A stretch of DNA of 22,134 bases from contig JAKIYU010000009.1 in assembly GCA_022708385.1 (NCBI GenBank), positions 1 to 22,134 of the forward strand, given 5' to 3'. This DNA comes from Bacteroidota bacterium. GTDB lineage: Bacteria; Bacteroidota; Bacteroidia; Bacteroidales; PXBB01. The translations under genes and the position numbers were made by a program. Positions 8,962-16,731 of this stretch are shown one piece after another; positions within the stretch are counted from its first letter, which is position 1, and every line of letters begins with the position of its first letter. The notes beneath the pieces are model-generated. The model ran no database searches, had not been told where the DNA came from, and saw only the letters and a program-made list of their open reading frames with translations.

Positions 8962-9396
8962 TTATTTTGTTCCTGTGTGGCCAAACCCACCGGCGCCTCT
9001 TTGTGTCACTTCGAGAACAGTTACCGGTATAAGATTTACGTGGGCATGCTGTGCTATAATCATTTGGGCAATACGGTCGCCGTTATTTAAAATATAAGGG
9101 TCTTTCGATAAATTAATGAGAATGACCTTTATTTCGCCTCTGTAATCGGCATCTATAGTGCCGGGCGTATTAAGAACAGTAATGCCGTATTTGGCGGCTA
9201 ACCCGCTTCGGGGCCTTATCTGTGCTTCGAATCCGGCCGGAATTTCAATGTATAGCCCCGTGGGTATCAGCGCCCTTTCTAAAGGAGCCAGCACAACCGG
9301 CGCAGTTAAAAATGCCCGGATGTCCATTCCTGCCGACAAAGACGTTTCGTAACAAGGAAGCGGGTTTCCCGACGTATTAATTATTTTTACATTCAT
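8962..9396 (-). CDS. dut: dUTP diphosphatase
   Basis: The 144-residue protein is full length for a trimeric dUTPase, which hydrolyses dUTP to dUMP and pyrophosphate and so keeps uracil out of DNA and supplies dTMP synthesis. All five family motifs are present in order. Motif 1 is AGMDIRA at 22-28, motif 2 RPRSGLA at 61-67, motif 3 GTIDADYRGEI at 79-89 with catalytic-type D82 and Y85, motif 4 NGDRIAQMI at 105-113, and motif 5 RGAGGFGHTG at 133-142. It is the first gene of the minus-strand run. Its ATG lies 49 nt from the divergent dehydrogenase start, and a TAnnTTTG element sits in that gap. Confidence 0.97.
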   Translation of the reverse strand: MNVKIINTSGNPLPCYETSLSAGMDIRAFLTAPVVLAPLERALIPTGLYIEIPAGFEAQIRPRSGLAAKYGITVLNTPGTIDADYRGEIKVILINLSKDPYILNNGDRIAQMIIAQHAHVNLIPVTVLEVTQRGAGGFGHTGTK

Positions 9397-9412
9397 AAGC
9401 CATTTTTATTTG

Positions 9413-9420
9413 TAAATTTG
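9413..9420 (+). promoter_or_regulatory. Bacteroidetes-type -7 element for the dehydrogenase operon
   Basis: TAAATTTG matches the Bacteroidetes TAnnTTTG consensus and lies 25 nt before the ATG at 9446. No TTTG sits 19-21 nt upstream, so the -33 half is absent or degenerate. The 49-nt gap between divergent genes must hold promoters for both, which raises the likelihood. The motif is short and frequent by chance in AT-rich DNA. Confidence 0.45.
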
Positions 9421-9423
9421 AAC

Positions 9424-9431
9424 CAAAATTA
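9424..9431 (-). promoter_or_regulatory. Bacteroidetes-type -7 element for the dut operon
   Basis: Read on the minus strand, the bases are TAATTTTG, matching TAnnTTTG, 27 nt before the dut ATG. It is only 3 nt from the opposite-facing element at 9413-9420, so the two divergent promoters would overlap and may compete. No clear -33 TTTG is visible. Confidence 0.45.
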
Positions 9432-9445
9432 ATAAAAATTAATAG

Positions 9446-10417
9446 ATGAAAAACTTTGCCCTTATTGGTGCAGCCGGATATATTGCCGAGAGGCACATGA
9501 AGGCTATTAAAGATACCGGAAATAACCTGATATCAGCCCTTGATAGAAACGACAGCGTTGGCAAAATCGATAATTATTTTCCTTATGCTGATTTTTTTAC
9601 AGAATTTGAACGCTTCGACCGGCATATTGATAAATTGAAAAGGGCGGGAACCAGTCTCGATTATATGAGCATTTGCTCGCCTAATTATCTCCACGATTCT
9701 CATATCCGTTTTTCGATGCGACACGGCGCTGATGCTATTTGCGAAAAGCCCCTTGTATTAAACCCCTGGAATATAGAAGGGTTGCAGCAAGCCGAGCACC
9801 AAACAGGACGCAAGGTGTTTAATATTTTGCAGTTAAGGCTGCACCCCAGCATTATGGCATTGAAAGAAAAAATAGAAAAATCGCCCGTTGATAAAATATT
9901 TGATATAGACCTTACTTACATAACAGCCAGGGGGCATTGGTATTTTGCCAGTTGGAAAGCCGTTGATGAAAAATCGGGCGGCATACCCACCAATATAGGC
10001 ATTCATTTTTTTGATATGCTTATATGGATATTCGGCGATGTGGTTAAAAATACAGTTCATGTCCTCGAACCGCAAAGAGCAGCCGGCTACCTCGAACTAA
10101 AAAAAGCCCGGGTCAGATGGTTTTTATCGGTCGATTTTAATGTTATGCCCGAAGAAATTAAAGCATCGGGAAAAAGAACCTACAGAACATTAGAAATAAA
10201 TAAGGAAATTTTTGAATTCAGCGAAGGCTTTACAGACCTGCATACCGAAAGTTACAAAAATATCTTATCCCATAAAGGTTTTGGCCTTGAGCAGGCCCGT
10301 CCAAGCATTGAATTGGTATATAACATCCGAAACAATAAACCTGCAGGCCTTACGGGCGATTACCATCCTTTTGTGCTGAAAAAAGTACCGTACCACCCAT
10401 TTTATCCCCAAAAATAA
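9446..10417 (+). CDS. Gfo/Idh/MocA oxidoreductase, WlbA/WbpB-like sugar dehydrogenase
   Basis: The 323-residue NAD-dependent enzyme has an N-terminal Rossmann fold with a glycine loop at about 8-12 (GAAGY) and the family hallmark EKP at 100-102 with catalytic-type K101. The segment HWYFASWK followed by EKSGGIPTNIGIHFFD (about 164-190, candidate H187) closely resembles WlbA/WbpB. Those enzymes oxidise C3 of UDP-N-acetylglucosaminuronic acid on the way to diacetamido sugar acids of surface polysaccharides. The exact substrate here is inference. The gene is followed 12 nt later by a Wzi-like outer-membrane protein, which suits a polysaccharide role. The aminotransferase and acetyltransferase partners of that pathway are not in this window. 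Confidence 0.88.
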   Translation: MKNFALIGAAGYIAERHMKAIKDTGNNLISALDRNDSVGKIDNYFPYADFFTEFERFDRHIDKLKRAGTSLDYMSICSPNYLHDSHIRFSMRHGADAICEKPLVLNPWNIEGLQQAEHQTGRKVFNILQLRLHPSIMALKEKIEKSPVDKIFDIDLTYITARGHWYFASWKAVDEKSGGIPTNIGIHFFDMLIWIFGDVVKNTVHVLEPQRAAGYLELKKARVRWFLSVDFNVMPEEIKASGKRTYRTLEINKEIFEFSEGFTDLHTESYKNILSHKGFGLEQARPSIELVYNIRNNKPAGLTGDYHPFVLKKVPYHPFYPQK

Positions 10418-10429
10418 ACAACAAGATTG

Positions 10430-12079
10430 ATGAGAAAATTAATAATTCTAATATTCTTTTTATCGCCCTTGTTTTTTTTAAAATCCCAATCGCAGAACAT
10501 TGCGGAAAACATATCGAAAAGTGATATATATGAGTTTCTGGATGAACTGGCCAATAATGGTATTATTGAATTGACCTCTGTTGTAAAACCCTATTCAAGA
10601 GCCTATATTGCCTATAAGCTCAAAGAGGCTGATAATCATCCCAGGTTAAATGCAAGACAAAGAAAAGAACTGATTTTTTTTTTAAATGATTATGGTTTGG
10701 AACAAACCAATACACTTCCTCCGGATTTTTTACCGGTTTTTATTAAAAAATATGTAAAGGGAAGCTTATCCATCAATCCACCGGGGTATTTTTATGCCGA
10801 CTCCTTGTTCAGGGTTGGCATACGGCCTGTTGTGGGCGTCGAATATTTCAGTAATAACAATGGGCAGATACACCACCGTTTTAACGGGGCTGATATGTTT
10901 GCCGATATTGATAAAAGGCTAAGTGTATATGCATCACTGGTTGACAACAACGAATCGGAAATGATTTCTAAACCAAATTTTTTAACCCGGCGTACGGGGG
11001 CCAACTATAAAAAAAATGTCAACAATTCGGGAAGAAACGATTTTAGTGAAATGCAGGGAGGTATAATGTACAACTGGAAATGGGGCGGGCTGGGTTTGGT
11101 TAAGGAGCCCGTACAATGGGGCAATAACTATAACGGCGCTTTGATTTTTTCGGGGCGCACACCCACTTTTGCCCAAATTAAGTTTACCTTATATCCTGTC
11201 GGTTGGCTTAGGTTCAATTATTTTCATGGCTGGTTGATATCGAATGTGCTTGACAGCAGCCGCTCGTATTACGACTCCCAAAATACATATAGAGGCGTTT
11301 TTCATGAAAAATACCTGGCCGCCAATATGTTTACACTTTCACCGTTTAAAAAACTGGATGTATCGTTCGGAAACTCAATCATTTATAGCGACATAGGCAT
11401 TCAACCTGCCTACCTAATTCCTTTCATGTTTTTTAAATCTATTGACCACACCCTCAACAGCACAAATAATAACAGGGGACAAAATGCCCAAATGTTTTTT
11501 GATGTAAGTTCCCGTCTTATCCCGCACACCCATTTATACACATCTGTTTTTGTTGATGAAATTATGCTCAGGACCATGTTCGATAAAACGCAACACCGGA
11601 ATCAGCTGAGTTTTAAAGCAGGATTGAGAATAGACAATATTATTCCGAATACTGATTTTACAGGAGAATATACGCGAAGCAACCCATGGGCATACCGCCA
11701 TTACATTAGCACCACCACATTTGCATCCAATACTTACAACCTGGGTCATTATCTGCGCGACAACGCAGAAGAATATTATGTAGCGGCCACCTATAAACCG
11801 CTCAGGGGACTTAAACTAAAGTTTTCGTATTGTAAGGCATTAAAAGGAGAAGAATATGCTTTTGGCACCATATCCGACACCGGCACCCCTTTTCTGCAAC
11901 AAACAGTATGGCGCAACGAAACGTATTCGGCAAGTGTTGTTTACCAGATATTTAATAATGTAAAACTCTTTTCGGCATTTAATTATTCTGAGATAAATGA
12001 TAAGGCAGGAATATATACCCCTGATTTTTTTAAAGGCACTCAACGCACATTTTCGTTCGGATGTTCGGTAGGGTTATAA
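10430..12079 (+). CDS. Outer-membrane beta-barrel protein, capsule-assembly Wzi-like
   Basis: The 549-residue protein has a signal peptide (MRKLIILIFFLSPLFFLKSQSQ). A helical N-terminal module follows at about 25-90 (SDIYEFLDELANNGIIEL ... KPYSRAYIAYKLKEA), then a long series of amphipathic aromatic beta strands to the C-terminus. The strands run through segments such as MQGGIMYNWKWGGLGLVKE, LRFNYFHGWLIS and LKFSYCKALKGEEYAFG. This pattern fits the Bacteroidetes Wzi-like capsule-assembly family, whose E. coli relative anchors capsule at the surface. The family call is moderate, and that it is an outer-membrane barrel is firmer. I chose the ATG at 10430; a TTG directly before it (10427) is in frame but less likely. 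It probably forms a two-gene operon with the upstream sugar dehydrogenase and ends at a hairpin terminator. Confidence 0.75.
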   Translation: MRKLIILIFFLSPLFFLKSQSQNIAENISKSDIYEFLDELANNGIIELTSVVKPYSRAYIAYKLKEADNHPRLNARQRKELIFFLNDYGLEQTNTLPPDFLPVFIKKYVKGSLSINPPGYFYADSLFRVGIRPVVGVEYFSNNNGQIHHRFNGADMFADIDKRLSVYASLVDNNESEMISKPNFLTRRTGANYKKNVNNSGRNDFSEMQGGIMYNWKWGGLGLVKEPVQWGNNYNGALIFSGRTPTFAQIKFTLYPVGWLRFNYFHGWLISNVLDSSRSYYDSQNTYRGVFHEKYLAANMFTLSPFKKLDVSFGNSIIYSDIGIQPAYLIPFMFFKSIDHTLNSTNNNRGQNAQMFFDVSSRLIPHTHLYTSVFVDEIMLRTMFDKTQHRNQLSFKAGLRIDNIIPNTDFTGEYTRSNPWAYRHYISTTTFASNTYNLGHYLRDNAEEYYVAATYKPLRGLKLKFSYCKALKGEEYAFGTISDTGTPFLQQTVWRNETYSASVVYQIFNNVKLFSAFNYSEINDKAGIYTPDFFKGTQRTFSFGCSVGL

Positions 12080-12106
12080 AAAAAACCGCCTTTTGAGCGG
12101 TTTTTT
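12080..12106. terminator. Bidirectional rho-independent terminator
   Basis: An A6-CCGC arm at 12080-12089 pairs with GCGG-T6 at 12097-12106 across a 7-nt loop (CTTTTGA). The A-run and T-run give a U tract on either strand. It starts right after the Wzi-like stop and lies 19 nt beyond the tonB stop, between convergent genes, so it can end both transcripts. Confidence 0.9.
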
Positions 12107-12125
12107 AGAGAATAAATAACTTTTT

Positions 12126-12803
12126 TTATTGAAGGACGAAGCGGATAGGCATATTAAACTGAACACGAACAGCCTGCCCTCTTTGTTTACCGGGTTCCCA
12201 TTTGGGCATTATGCTTACAACACGTAATGCTTCTTCATCACAACCTCCGCCTATACCACGTAATACTTTAAGGTTTGTAAGTTTGCCGCTGGGCTCCACC
12301 ACAAAGGTTACATATACAGTGCCCTGTATGCCCATTTCGCGGGCAATCTGAGGGTATTTGATGTTTTCCTGGAGGAATTTCATGCGTGCCGGTTCGCCAC
12401 CGGGAAATGAAGCGGGATCTTCAACGACAAGAAATATTTCTGCTTCCACTACAGGAGCTTCTTCCACTACAACCGGAACATATTCGACAATTTCTGTGGA
12501 TTTGGTAGCCTCGGCATCTATGGTAAACTCTTCTTTAATTTCAACATTGTCTTCAACAATATTGAGAATGGTTGTGGGAGCGGGAGGAGGCGGCGGCGGC
12601 GGTGGTTGATCCTGCCGGGTAATGGGAATATCTTCCTGCTCAACAATAACAACGGCGCCCTGGTCAAGTTCTTGCAATACTTTATCGTACGACTTCCATT
12701 CAAATGCAAACAACACAAATGCAAATGCAATGACAAGCCCGATTTCGGTAAAAAGGCCTTTTTTGTTTTCCAAATCAGCCTTGGGGGTTTTCTTGTGTTC
12801 CAT
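12126..12803 (-). CDS. TonB-family energy transducer
   Basis: The 225-residue protein has an N-terminal membrane anchor at about 19-35, a proline tract at 67-76, and a spacer rich in E and V (about 80-130). The C-terminal TonB domain spans about 140-224, with the signatures KYPQIAREMGIQGTVYVTF and MPKWEPGKQRGQAVRVQF. TonB spans the periplasm and passes proton-motive force from ExbB/ExbD to outer-membrane receptors. No exbB or exbD lies here, so it must use partners encoded elsewhere. The acidic valine-rich spacer is shorter than in E. coli TonB. It is transcribed convergently with the Wzi-like gene and divergently from gcvH, standing as a single-gene unit. Confidence 0.93.
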   Translation of the reverse strand: MEHKKTPKADLENKKGLFTEIGLVIAFAFVLFAFEWKSYDKVLQELDQGAVVIVEQEDIPITRQDQPPPPPPPPAPTTILNIVEDNVEIKEEFTIDAEATKSTEIVEYVPVVVEEAPVVEAEIFLVVEDPASFPGGEPARMKFLQENIKYPQIAREMGIQGTVYVTFVVEPSGKLTNLKVLRGIGGGCDEEALRVVSIMPKWEPGKQRGQAVRVQFNMPIRFVLQ

Positions 12804-13034
12804 AGCTTTAAATTTTAAAAGGTTGCTAAATTAATAAGTATTTTTTAATATGATGATATTTTTTATTTAAAATTGTTCTTACAGCAAGTTTAAAAAGCAG
12901 GTCATTGATGCACACAAGAAACATATTCCATAAAAAAAGTTAAAAATTTAACGTTATTTGCGCTTGATTTATTGTTGGTTATGGGGTTTTCAATTAATTT
13001 TTGTAAAAACGCACGTATTTTCTTTAAAAAAATG

Positions 13035-13042
13035 TACTTTTG
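13035..13042 (+). promoter_or_regulatory. Putative -7 promoter element for gcvH
   Basis: TACTTTTG matches TAnnTTTG and lies 35 nt before the gcvH ATG. The same octamer occurs 53 nt upstream of gldE. No TTTG at the expected 19-21 nt spacing is visible. The 274-nt gap between the divergent tonB and gcvH starts holds no convincing gene; apart from this element I see only AT-rich sequence. Confidence 0.4.
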
Positions 13043-13077
13043 AGCATTATAAACTAACAGTAAAATTTCATCAAAAA

Positions 13078-13458
13078 ATGACAGTAAAAGATAACCTTAA
13101 GTACACCAAAGACCATGAGTGGTTAAAGATTCTGGATAATAATGAAGCGCTGGTAGGCGTGTCGGATTTTGCACAGAGCGAATTGGGTGATATTGTTTTT
13201 ATTGAAGTAGAAACCGTTGGCGAAACATTGAAAAAAGAAGAAGTGTTTGGTACCATTGAAGCGGTAAAAACAGTATCGGATATGTTTATGCCGGTAAGCG
13301 GTGAGGTGATTGCCTTTAACGAAGCATTGACTTCTGCTCCTGATCTGGTAAATAAAGACCCCTATGAAGCAGGCTGGATAATAAAAATAAAAATGACCAA
13401 TCCTTCCGAAGTCGAAGAATTGTTTACAGCCGAAGCTTATAAAGGCCTTATAGCGTAA
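13078..13458 (+). CDS. gcvH: Glycine cleavage system H protein
   Basis: The 126-residue protein matches the usual GcvH length. It carries the lipoyl arm that shuttles the aminomethyl group of glycine between GcvP, GcvT and the lipoamide dehydrogenase. The lipoylation site is K64 in GTIEAVKTVSDMF, and the family motifs YTKDHEW (9-15), DFAQSELGDIVFIE (30-43) and DLVNKDPYEAGW are intact. The frame is open upstream to 12958, but the 40 extra residues look nothing like GcvH. The ATG at 13078 gives the canonical N-terminus and sits just after a promoter-like element. The other glycine cleavage genes are not in the window. Confidence 0.97.
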   Translation: MTVKDNLKYTKDHEWLKILDNNEALVGVSDFAQSELGDIVFIEVETVGETLKKEEVFGTIEAVKTVSDMFMPVSGEVIAFNEALTSAPDLVNKDPYEAGWIIKIKMTNPSEVEELFTAEAYKGLIA

Positions 13459-13477
13459 TTAATACTTTTTTTTTTGC

Positions 13478-13501
13478 GAGGCTGTAGCGTATAGCCTCTG
13501 T
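13478..13501 (+). terminator. Hairpin after gcvH, possible terminator or attenuator
   Basis: GAGGCTGTA at 13478-13486 pairs with TATAGCCTC at 13490-13498 around a GCG loop: nine pairs, one of them G-T. It is followed by a T-rich TGTTTGTTATT and preceded by a long T run. It lies 20 nt past gcvH and ends 12 nt before the next gene. The trailing T tract is interrupted, so termination may be partial. Confidence 0.45.
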
Positions 13502-13509
13502 TTGTTATT

Positions 13510-13920
13510 GTGCCATTGTTAAAATCAATTTTAAAATACAATTCAGCATGGTTTGTCTGGAGTTTGTTTATTGTTTATGTATTGTTAATCAGGCAATCAT
13601 CGTTACCGAAGTTTGAATTTGACTGGGTTATTGCAGTGGATAAATTAGCTCATGGGGTTTTATTTTTTGTGCTCATTTTATTGTTGCTTTTGGCTTTTCT
13701 ATTTCAAATTCCACAATGGTTTGGTAACAGGAAAGGCTTATATGTTTTAAGCGTTTTTTCGGTTTTATTCGGGCTCTTTACAGAGTTGCTCCAATTGTGG
13801 GTAACCACCGACAGAAATGCCGAAGCAACAGATGTGCTGGCCGATATTTCGGGCGTTGTAGCAGGCGGGGTAATTTTTGAATGGCTGGTGAAAAAGAAAT
13901 TGATAATTTCAAAAAAATAA
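13510..13920 (+). CDS. VanZ-like integral membrane protein
   Basis: The 136-residue protein has four predicted membrane segments (about 12-26, 47-66, 75-92 and 108-125). It also has the VanZ-like signature pair DKLAHGVLFFVLILLLL and GLFTELLQLWVTTDRNAEATDVLADISG, in which D, H, E and D are conserved polar residues inside hydrophobic surroundings. The family is named after a teicoplanin-resistance protein, but most members have no known function, so resistance should not be inferred. The start is a GTG at 13510. An in-frame stop lies at 13492-13494, so no ATG is available upstream. The gene lies 51 nt after gcvH with a hairpin between them. Confidence 0.78.
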   Translation: MPLLKSILKYNSAWFVWSLFIVYVLLIRQSSLPKFEFDWVIAVDKLAHGVLFFVLILLLLLAFLFQIPQWFGNRKGLYVLSVFSVLFGLFTELLQLWVTTDRNAEATDVLADISGVVAGGVIFEWLVKKKLIISKK

Positions 13921-13938
13921 TAAAACATCAAATATTAT

Positions 13939-13946
13939 TACTTTTG
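13939..13946 (+). promoter_or_regulatory. Putative -7 promoter element for gldE-gldD-elbB
   Basis: TACTTTTG matches TAnnTTTG in the 79-nt gap before gldE, 53 nt from the ATG. No -33 TTTG is visible at normal spacing. The position suits a transcript covering gldE, gldD and perhaps elbB. Confidence 0.4.
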
Positions 13947-13999
13947 TATTAATGATTTTAAATACAGTTATTTAAGTAAACAGTTCATATAATCGGAAA

Positions 14000-15280
14000 A
14001 TGGAAACGCCTTTTATAGAAGCCTTGGTTATTTTAAACATCAGCGTGTCATTAAAAATGACCCTCATGCTTATAATAATGTGTGTGCTGCTGCTATGTTC
14101 GGCTATTATTTCGGGTGCCGAAACAGCCTTGTTTTCATTAACACCTGTTCAGATAGCGGAGATAAAGCATATTAAAACCGCAGGAAGTAAAGGTGTTATT
14201 AAACTAATTGAAAACCCTAAATTATTATTAGCCACCTTGCTGATAGCCAATAATTTTGTTAACATATCTATTGTGATACTCTCGAGCTATGTAACGGCCC
14301 ATCTACCGCTTGAGCACCCAGTATTGGTTTTGTTTATACAAGTGGTTCTTGTAACTTTGCTTATACTGCTTGTGGGAGAGGTTATACCAAAAATTATAGC
14401 ACAACGCTATGCATTTGTATTATCGCAGTTTATTGCTCGTCCTGTTTTATTTATAAGGCAGCTGCTTTACCCCTTTTCGATGTTGCTGGTAAGCACCACG
14501 GCTATTATTGACAGAAAAATTATTAAAAAAGGTATCGATATATCAGCCAGGGAGTTTTCCGAAGCCATTGAAATGTCGTCAGAACACGAATCCACCACCG
14601 ACGAAGAAAGAAAAATGCTTAAAGGTATAGCCAAATTCAGCGATATAGAAGTTAAGGAAATTATGAAGGCGCGCACCGATGTGGTGTCTGTTGATGATAT
14701 TATTAAAGAATCGGGTTATTCGCGTATTCCAGTTTATAAAGAAACATTCGACAATATTATAGGCATTCTGTATGTAAAAGACCTGCTGCAATACCTCGAA
14801 ATGGATAATACTTTTGAATGGAAAAAACTGGTAAGACCCGCCTTTTTTGTGCCGGAAAACAAAAAAATTGATGACCTGCTGAAAGAATTTCAAACCAAAA
14901 AAACCCACTTGTCGGTAGTGGTGGATGAGTATGGCGGCACATCGGGCATAATAACGCTGGAAGATGTAATTGAAGAGATTGTAGGGGAAATAAACGATGA
15001 GTTTGATGTGAATGAGCCTGTTTACGAGAAGATAGATGAAAAAACCTATATTTTTGAAGCCAAAACATCGTTGAATGACTTTTGTAAGATACTCGAAATA
15101 GATGATGCCATTTTTGATGAAGTAAGGGGAGAAGCTGATTCGTTGGGGGGTCTCATACTTGAACTGAACGGAAAAATACCGGCGCGAAACCACAGCACAC
15201 GCATAAAAAATTTCAACTTTGTAATTGATACTGTTGACAAAAGAAGAATTAAAAAGATAAAAGTCATTATAGATGCCTGA
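14000..15280 (+). CDS. gldE: Gliding motility-associated protein GldE (CNNM/CBS transporter-like)
   Basis: The 426-residue protein has an N-terminal DUF21/CNNM membrane domain (about 18-175), with the motifs SGAETALFSL (38-47), NNFVNI (84-89) and GEVIPKIIAQR (126-136). A CBS pair follows (about 218-335), including GYSRIPVYKE and VVVDEYGGTSGIITLEDVIEEIVGEI, then a CorC/HlyC C-terminal domain (about 340-426). GldE is an inner-membrane protein linked to GldD and needed for gliding/type IX secretion in flavobacteria. It is followed by gldD after only 2 nt, which makes the gldE call strong. One oddity is that the first CBS repeat lacks about nine residues between DVVSV and the ESGYSRIPV segment compared with E. 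coli CorC. Confidence 0.9.
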   Translation: METPFIEALVILNISVSLKMTLMLIIMCVLLLCSAIISGAETALFSLTPVQIAEIKHIKTAGSKGVIKLIENPKLLLATLLIANNFVNISIVILSSYVTAHLPLEHPVLVLFIQVVLVTLLILLVGEVIPKIIAQRYAFVLSQFIARPVLFIRQLLYPFSMLLVSTTAIIDRKIIKKGIDISAREFSEAIEMSSEHESTTDEERKMLKGIAKFSDIEVKEIMKARTDVVSVDDIIKESGYSRIPVYKETFDNIIGILYVKDLLQYLEMDNTFEWKKLVRPAFFVPENKKIDDLLKEFQTKKTHLSVVVDEYGGTSGIITLEDVIEEIVGEINDEFDVNEPVYEKIDEKTYIFEAKTSLNDFCKILEIDDAIFDEVRGEADSLGGLILELNGKIPARNHSTRIKNFNFVIDTVDKRRIKKIKVIIDA

Positions 15281-15282
15281 AA

Positions 15283-15861
15283 ATGAGTAAAAAGCTGTGC
15301 CTCTTATGTGTCATTATTGCGCTGATTACCGGATGCGATAATACCTATTTCCCCAAACCCAGGGGATATTTCAGAATAGATTTACCCTCCAAAAAATACC
15401 GGCTTTTCGACTCCATTCCCTTTCCATATATGTTTTCATATCCCGAATATACGATGATAGAACCCGACAAGGAGCGTGCTGATGAGCCCTTTTGGATAAA
15501 TATTCACTACCTGCCGTTCGATGCTACCTTGTACCTGAGCTATAAAAAAGTTAAAAACAATCTCAATGTATATATCGACGACGCCCATACCTTTGTAACC
15601 AAACACATACCCAAAGCCACCGGCATTAACGAAAATGTATATATGAACGAACCCGAAAGAGTTTTTGGCCTGATATACAACATCGAAGGTGCCGATGTGG
15701 CTTCGCCCATGCAGTTTTACCTCACCGACAGCACCACCCATTATGTGCGGGGTTCCTTGTACTTCAACAATATCCCCAACAATGATTCGCTCGCCCCTGT
15801 AATAGAATTTATAAAACAGGACATTTACTATATGTTCGAGACCTTTAAATGGAGAAAATAA
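15283..15861 (+). CDS. gldD: Gliding motility lipoprotein GldD
   Basis: The 192-residue protein has a lipoprotein signal ending LITGC, lipid-carrying C18. It then has the GldD hallmark YFPKPRGYFRIDLPSKKY (about 22-39) and a globular region with YLTDSTTHYVRGSLYF near 145-160. In Flavobacterium johnsoniae GldD is required for gliding and type IX secretion and functions with GldE. The start overlaps nothing but sits 2 nt after the gldE stop, so the two are translationally close. No gldK/L/M/N genes are in the window. Length and N-terminus fit the family. Confidence 0.92.
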   Translation: MSKKLCLLCVIIALITGCDNTYFPKPRGYFRIDLPSKKYRLFDSIPFPYMFSYPEYTMIEPDKERADEPFWINIHYLPFDATLYLSYKKVKNNLNVYIDDAHTFVTKHIPKATGINENVYMNEPERVFGLIYNIEGADVASPMQFYLTDSTTHYVRGSLYFNNIPNNDSLAPVIEFIKQDIYYMFETFKWRK

Positions 15862-15885
15862 TTATTAACTAAATATTCCATTAAC

Positions 15886-16533
15886 ATGAAAAAATTTGCA
15901 GTTATACTTTCAGGATGCGGTGTGTACGATGGCTCAGAAATACATGAAGCCACCCTGGCCCTATTGGCCATAAAAAAACAAGGCGCAACTTACGATATAT
16001 TTGCACCAGACATGCCACAACATCATGTAATCAATCACCTTACCGGTGAAGTGATGAGCGAAACAAGAAATGTGCTTGTAGAATCGGCCCGTATTGCCCG
16101 TGGAAAAATAGCCCCGCTCGATAAACTTAACCCAGCCCTTTACGACGCCCTGATGCTACCGGGCGGGTTCGGGGCGGCCAAAAACCTCTCGTCCTACGCT
16201 TTTGATGGCAGCGCCATGACAGTGAACCCATTGCTCAAGGAAAAACTTACCGAAGCCCACAACCTGGGTAAAGTTATAGGCGCCCTGTGTATAGCTCCGG
16301 TTATACTGGCGCATATTTTTGATGGTATAAAACTTACTATAGGCACCGACACGGGCACGGCTGCAGATATAAACAGTATGGGCGCCCGCCATATAGACAC
16401 ACCGTCGGGAGGCGTGGCTTGCGACAAAGAAAATAAAATATTCACCACCCCCTGTTACATGCTCGATGGCGATATTGCCCGTGTGGCCGAAAGCTGCGAA
16501 AACATTGTGAAAGCCATGATGGAAGTTATGTAA
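15886..16533 (+). CDS. elbB: ElbB, DJ-1/PfpI-family glyoxalase
   Basis: The 215-residue protein is of the DJ-1/PfpI superfamily. Key features are the N-terminal SGCGVYDGSEIHEA (9-22), ALMLPGGFGAAKNLSS (88-103) and the nucleophile elbow GALCIAPVILA with C135. E. coli ElbB has weak glyoxalase III activity and is historically linked to isoprenoid synthesis, though its cellular role is uncertain. The length equals the E. coli protein within a few residues. The ATG lies 24 nt after gldD, so elbB may be the last gene of the gldE-gldD transcript, with no functional link implied by the sequence. Confidence 0.93.
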   Translation: MKKFAVILSGCGVYDGSEIHEATLALLAIKKQGATYDIFAPDMPQHHVINHLTGEVMSETRNVLVESARIARGKIAPLDKLNPALYDALMLPGGFGAAKNLSSYAFDGSAMTVNPLLKEKLTEAHNLGKVIGALCIAPVILAHIFDGIKLTIGTDTGTAADINSMGARHIDTPSGGVACDKENKIFTTPCYMLDGDIARVAESCENIVKAMMEVM

Positions 16534-16581
16534 AAGAGGAGAAAAGCCCGTGCCTTTTTAGAAAAAGCCCTGTATTTGTAG

Positions 16582-16655
16582 TCGTTATTAACCGTTAATA
16601 ACGATTTTGTTGCTGAATATCAGTGTGTTGTAAAATTGCCCGATATTAACGGTTA
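16582..16655. repeat. Palindrome plus inverted copy downstream of elbB
   Basis: TCGTTATTAAC at 16582-16592 and GTTAATAACGA at 16594-16604 form an 11-bp perfect palindrome around one C. Its inner TAACCGTTAATA (16589-16600) recurs inverted as TATTAACGGTTA at 16644-16655. It could be a protein-binding site or the tail of the elbB transcript. No T tract follows, so an intrinsic terminator is unlikely. The rest of 16534-16730 shows no gene. Confidence 0.6.
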
Positions 16656-16731
16656 GAAACGGATAGGTCTCTTGCTCAGTGAAGTTTTGTGCTTATGTAA
16701 ATGTAAAGGCATACTTAGTCGAAATAGAGAA

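Noticed and set aside
13510..13920. Glycopeptide resistance gene
   Set aside because: Only the VanZ-like family is shared; no vanA/vanH/vanX genes are nearby and most family members are unrelated to resistance.
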